This document shows positions 62,501-64,000 of a stretch of DNA of 64,000 nucleotides, one piece after another. Under the pieces are notes generated by a model. The model did no database searches and had not been told where the DNA came from. It saw only the letters and a list, made by a program, of their open reading frames with translations. This DNA comes from Trichomonas vaginalis G3. Taxonomy: Eukaryota; Parabasalia; Trichomonadida; Trichomonadidae. How positions within the stretch are numbered: the stretch's first letter is position 1; every line of letters starts with the position of its first letter. The translations under genes were made by a program, and so were the position numbers. The stretch lies in assembly GCF_026262505.1 (NCBI RefSeq), contig NC_067205.1, positions 14,818,001 to 14,882,000 of the forward strand, given 5' to 3'.

Positions 62501-64000
62501 AATTTCGTCTTTAATTGTTCCTACGAATGGATTCAAGAACATTTGTGTATATGTGTTAATATTGTCATTAATAATATTAATAACAGGCTTGATGTTACCA
62601 AGCTTGAGAGTATCTTCTGTCCTAAAGGCAGCTTCAACGAATGGCATTTGTACTTTTTGCCATTCTGATGACACTTTTTCGAATTGAGAGAAAATTTCGT
62701 ATTCTCCGCGAGAAGTATGAGTGATTTCTGCAATTTTGTCCTTTGCCTTGAGGATTCCGAGCTTTGCCAATTCGTTGATTGTAATATTTTCGTGGTATTG
62801 AGATGGTGGATTTCCTGTTGCCTTGAACAAAGCAATCCAGTTTTGTTGTCTCATTCTGCCATTGACAATCAACTCCAATTCGTTCAAATATTCATATGTT
62901 TCTTGTACGCATGACATCAATTCGACCAAAATATTGTAAGTTATCTTTGCAGAGTTTGATAACTCAGTGACAGTATTCAATAAATTATTAACTGTTGTCT
63001 TGAAATCTTCGATATCTATTGTTGTCAAAGGAGTATTTCTCATCTTTGCAGAGATTGTATTCCATACTTGTAATGATTCATATAATTTCACAGCAAATAC
63101 GGAAACATCAACAACAGCATTGAATAAGTCAAGATTTGTGATGTTTGCGCCAATTGTTTTTTGATAATACAAAATTTGGTCGACATCAACTCTTGTGTTC
63201 AAAATCTGTTGATTGAGAGCTTTAGCAGCTGGATATTGTTCATCAACATTGGCATCTTTGATACTTGATGGTAAAGATGTTGCTTTTTCGTAGAATAATT
63301 GTAATTTTTCTTCCAATTCTTTGACTTTTGCATTCAATGGCTTGACAAATGATTCAAAATGAGCATCTTTCATTGTCTTTGCTGCTGCTTGATCAGCTTT
63401 GAATTGGTTGAATGTTGATTGCAATGTGTTTCGTTCGTATTCCAATCCGAAATGATCAAACATGTCATATGATTTTTCAATGAAATTCAATTCTTTTTCG
63501 ATATTCGGAGTAACAGTTGTTGTTTTCTGGATAAGTTCGCACAATTTGACGTAATGTTGCAATGTATGTGGTTCTTTCAATAGTTCTACCATATACATTT
63601 TGAGAGTTTGTTCAATGAGTTCGACTTTCATTGTTACCAAACTCTTCAACATTTTGTTTAATGAGTCAATTGTGTTGTGCAAAACAGGTTCAAGGAATTC
63701 TTTCACTTCATGAGAATCAATGATAATTGCTCCTCTTGCACCAGACAATGGTAATTTCTGGACATTGACAACTTGTGATTTGAAGTGATTCATGTCATTT
63801 TGGACTTTAACGAAATCAATGATTGGTTCATTGTTGAATTCCAAAAGGAATTGATCAATTGGACCTTTCCTGTCAGCAGCATTTAATGATCCTTTATATG
63901 GTTTTCCATCTCTTGTCATTAAATAATCACTGGCTTTCCATGTTTGTGCGAGTTGATAAATTGGAAAATATTCAGAAAATGTTGTTTGTGAATATGTAAT
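53582..64000 (-). CDS. Dynein heavy chain, N-terminus beyond the right edge
   Basis: An open frame of 3472 codons enters from the right edge; the first ATG at 63919 is not the start because codons before it read on (FPIYQLAQTWKASDYL). After the tail and linker (RLYFLSNEDILSFLS) come AAA modules with P-loops GHGSCGKT (AAA1, about codon 880), GPQNSGKTT (AAA2, about 1170), GPHGSGKTL (AAA3, about 1545) and GQNGSGRFSL (AAA4, about 1860). The coiled-coil stalk is at about 2090-2400 with the microtubule-binding tip in between, then AAA5, AAA6 and the C-terminal domain ending in GTALYCNVSSQFV. It converts ATP to movement on microtubules in cilia or cytoplasm. Oddity: the AAA1 Walker B, normally CFDEFNR, reads VISEIDT. 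I cannot tell an axonemal from a cytoplasmic type. Confidence 0.92.
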   Translation of the reverse strand: MTYSQTTFSEYFPIYQLAQTWKASDYLMTRDGKPYKGSLNAADRKGPIDQFLLEFNNEPIIDFVKVQNDMNHFKSQVVNVQKLPLSGARGAIIIDSHEVKEFLEPVLHNTIDSLNKMLKSLVTMKVELIEQTLKMYMVELLKEPHTLQHYVKLCELIQKTTTVTPNIEKELNFIEKSYDMFDHFGLEYERNTLQSTFNQFKADQAAAKTMKDAHFESFVKPLNAKVKELEEKLQLFYEKATSLPSSIKDANVDEQYPAAKALNQQILNTRVDVDQILYYQKTIGANITNLDLFNAVVDVSVFAVKLYESLQVWNTISAKMRNTPLTTIDIEDFKTTVNNLLNTVTELSNSAKITYNILVELMSCVQETYEYLNELELIVNGRMRQQNWIALFKATGNPPSQYHENITINELAKLGILKAKDKIAEITHTSRGEYEIFSQFEKVSSEWQKVQMPFVEAAFRTEDTLKLGNIKPVINIINDNINTYTQMFLNPFVGTIKDEIIKELSELEYHSHVLEAWSAFQSNWNVLSSLFASEETRQALPHQNNRIISVQRKWIPIGKHALKDTRVVAACNYPQLQSVLEEMNQTLESVLSSLGKFLDTKRSLIPRLYFLSNEDILSFLSTNSYDVLAPIICKLFMGVAKLDVHENDASRSDQSSFYHNIQRLKIYGLIGEDGSQITFQRQISCNMPQENWMKQLIDAMRATVRDLIANNIGTCGGPQLSEWFVSLPSYISYIVLNATFCREISELVKAYESNPDVVDDYKQLLKQRIDDAAASHNTMSNPIQRHKVSLLLTSLIGFRDRFENFLTLKSGVNTTEWQQTLRFVYSSTNASLKLEFGGFSWDFEYEFYGAIPRIIHTPALDNAIHATVHSLANGYTPIIIGHGSCGKTEILRHLAANFGKFLHIFYPSTTDNDILISRVAIGTAASGAWSVISEIDTMPHHVLSVLHDTIRNHASAIAAGNSRITISQKFIDLNKSSRLFLTSDSSYELSTNIPPQLRAFIRSVAIRDPDYKKVCSIKLLSAGFHEIEDFSKKLSTVVSTIIQFFAPSGIKIAYFNIINFIIYFAQKKLQICDTEEMALSYAVYRQFQPFTDKANYLKVVKLIYSGFGFEMGVDEFLKQLTSFDNDSSLVSQIEKEVKLLGIDIPTDYLVNQTLSLFRSLVANQITVVVGPQNSGKTTALKVLQNALGREEELGEKIEGAKKIVYRTIYHESDYPSTIYGKSIDDVTSGFSVIAGLINSTLFALTEITDKCYKVMRFVGDLNRHLMKYLVKFSSDPHNRNIKILIETHSLNGITPSIVSRSGILQMKNLQTTVSFDQCSLEHPLLPFSLAMQTLSTVVNVSKIDSIKTAYCNYIPSFINKLYSLDNKFSSSLTRITIPGGNLVLSNNLSYNTALLALYAFSEYSEDCDNQDNINMVLGWSFFLTVAAYIDKQQLNSLETFICSSLAIEVPNDWSKFKVDPAFEKDYPILSLRAMRPNDSKLHPVPPPEETIVYLNDQNNNNNIPINPSNIVVIPYTWINDMNLTKMYLKVGKHIIIHGPHGSGKTLFIKAAIKTSGMLHRQIFISVTPILTGEKVTAYIKNHTALTALTVQPEIANITFILVFENISANDKMLISYLSQIIDTKEIPIFSKTDHKVYEVIRLRNFRVVLTTSEFYNLPTEFICKFSPVQVNDIDFNSANYISSQLLNIYGMDLKTVTFVLDYLSKALNKLGNVNMSNCIIRASQMMCFIADKQNSNQIMMGMISALLQVASSSNSISMISSVTQEVLSQYKNQDIINTCSQYLDNRVILVPKYELAQDLLTFKVTWGHELEDKIISELDYAVSVFNGNNVQKLNLKLDLFTLHVWLVLNNSMNIPGRNAVITGQNGSGRFSLTLLTSNTNEADFVNVIPPNYDEGITLHERMANTSNIIHEIVTNAVNNHKKTNIFIREIEGNEIELQMMKSFCTSYDFVPYFTDQQLDELYTHFANVTNLNPEQRRQTMMKIQSVLSSSIHLIIGTENCEKYESSFDVIKPFDKEEIINGNIIQNYINDRDLSERVVKDKRQTINLFMATLSVLKKLEINYTQNNLRDFLSTFKKTITSDANDLESKHDSLASALQFLADIKTDSENINNTMKDIAPKIQKLRVDTDLLEQSYLTRKEAIEARRIKLDEDKKDKEQKLQATLAKLNELEQQNSTLKPETEKAYANLEQMTKNEVETILITIGSPQPQIVTLFEGMGILLNLSKPYYDNCLVALKNENFASTLRKNASEQLANPKTVETVKTMIESANINPRDLDNICPQLRWIYDWVDSVVKQAILEDNLKKTRKNYEEDTILLNEFITEMDLEIQSINQVEESLVNEKQEVAAQNVAREKMEKDYAEITERKERIDSLSKDIDLLQTTWQESNTKYETKKTQIFGDSFAFSFYLIFCGSLNKEKRQQAMTELTKLLAKQMIPVSYEKPIKFINDKLILLSTVDDIVHYETVPCNSLMADVQHLFTTIRTPLLVDPEGIVLNAMTDSIKAKRIIIVSSTSSSLESSLQSALSDGKILVVTDTFDLPSCIEQAMLVSLTKDRTTGKDIKIGSKIVQWDPKFKLILATSTLVKDLPESLKSRVIIVDVTSTSEEATEEMFTNMFIDFFFPALTPKVQEMRKKELSQQSLHQKFENDVLDTLSDIAATKKLNANYDYLADKDVIQDIITSKNNYFECISAGTDFKPLLKELNEDIKLFKPHISLCQIFWQVLTRYIVPINPTARSSFSSYLKVISAPFVTGGLHAGIPSSDQHLFLRNSIISTTFGFIFPSIKINEMYFFMFVSAFLMTKAEGKVQDDDFKSILDHIELERFDTADFNNYDPNDVGSFEGLKFTNILSIFNYMKSFINTTFGEGFDPLLPHFQVESIVSNTGSIPTIIISDPLVDPTGIILPFISSRCRHDNFDEISLSDDIESIKLARKIVTTSMNRPNWVLIHYSKANRAAAQLITDLFTMMTTSSINTNFRLILIATSLEFIPPSILLRTKRFTIDDSNTLKNTMHKYFGNFSSHIMSSSNSQGIKRLSYLALLTSAISLFRNSLQPNLGYNTNLLYPEQNVKDIIKEMHQMCDSYINVLPMNVASYRISRILYSGVMDSLDFEICKSMTNYIFDIRAINDGYNLSHDPSLKDVWAMPGDIPLADYTNIIHKLPMYCPPSIFGASSLAAHSLVSWSVNQCMTTPFALLSKAIKPIDLKATKETLIAKYDNIEMLLPTDCPYPSEIAWTMRTEFLVREITKLNKSLEQIRLSLRKSKANVMKDVFDEITFCLNANKTPEEWKKYSNYYITNHVNKFATHIIERHALLTAWSQGVVPQTVDVSLIDDVKDLLSSFISEISIKNNMPQGNLTYEFTIGGTATENSIILSKLYLSLADIEEGKIIKVENDSKIPFKHIPEVICTVIDKAEKSFVNRQNIPLLKVAGASQLGFPHGDTYNGHNDNVAWMMDIQCEEKQPFVGFGTALYCNVSSQFV

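Overview
The window looks like a piece of a parabasalid (trichomonad) nuclear genome. It is AT-rich and I recognise no introns in the genes. It holds a Maverick/Polinton element of the kind abundant in Trichomonas, and flagellate-type host genes: a dynein heavy chain, a KATNIP-like ciliary protein, an ankyrin protein with the trichomonad N-terminal region, a BTB-like/F5-8C protein and a pseudokinase. I cannot fix the species from sequence alone.

Left third (1 to about 22.8 kb): one Maverick/Polinton, cut by the left window edge. From left to right it carries a broken paralogue of an internal gene, a broken phage-tail-fibre-like gene, a broken retroviral-type integrase with chromodomain, several small unknown proteins, a family-B DNA polymerase region, an HNH endonuclease, a gene boxed by about 170-bp repeat modules, two KilA-N proteins (one with a T5orf172 nuclease-like domain), a 22-bp tandem array, an A32/FtsK-type packaging ATPase, a second inverted HNH copy, a superfamily 3 helicase region, a minor capsid candidate, the double-jelly-roll major capsid region, a large structural/core protein region and a small terminal gene. 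It ends in two hairpin-forming repeats and a poly-T tract. Replication, integration, packaging and capsid functions are all represented. I did not recognise the usual adenovirus-type protease. The copy is a fossil with roughly half a dozen or more breaks, but many of its genes are open, which suggests modest age.

Middle (22.8 to 37.5 kb): gene-poor, transposon-rich DNA. A hAT-like non-autonomous element (24112-26793) has an 8-bp target duplication and is filled by a 1.9-kb GAGG minisatellite. A structured island lies near 27.3-27.4 kb. A small predicted membrane-protein gene follows a GC palindrome. A second non-autonomous element (29038-30417, 9-10 bp target duplication) is built from 122-bp hairpin units. 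Next come the KATNIP-like gene and the pseudokinase, and then two almost identical mariner-like elements of about 1.05 kb in inverted orientation.

Right part (37.7 to 64 kb): a BTB-like/F5-8C protein; a 3393-residue Ser/Asp/Glu/Lys-rich, probably disordered protein with phased degenerate repeats; an ankyrin pseudogene whose repeat units are each separated by arrays of a 37-bp AT-rich minisatellite; and, on the minus strand, a dynein heavy chain that runs off the right edge and has an altered AAA1 Walker B motif.
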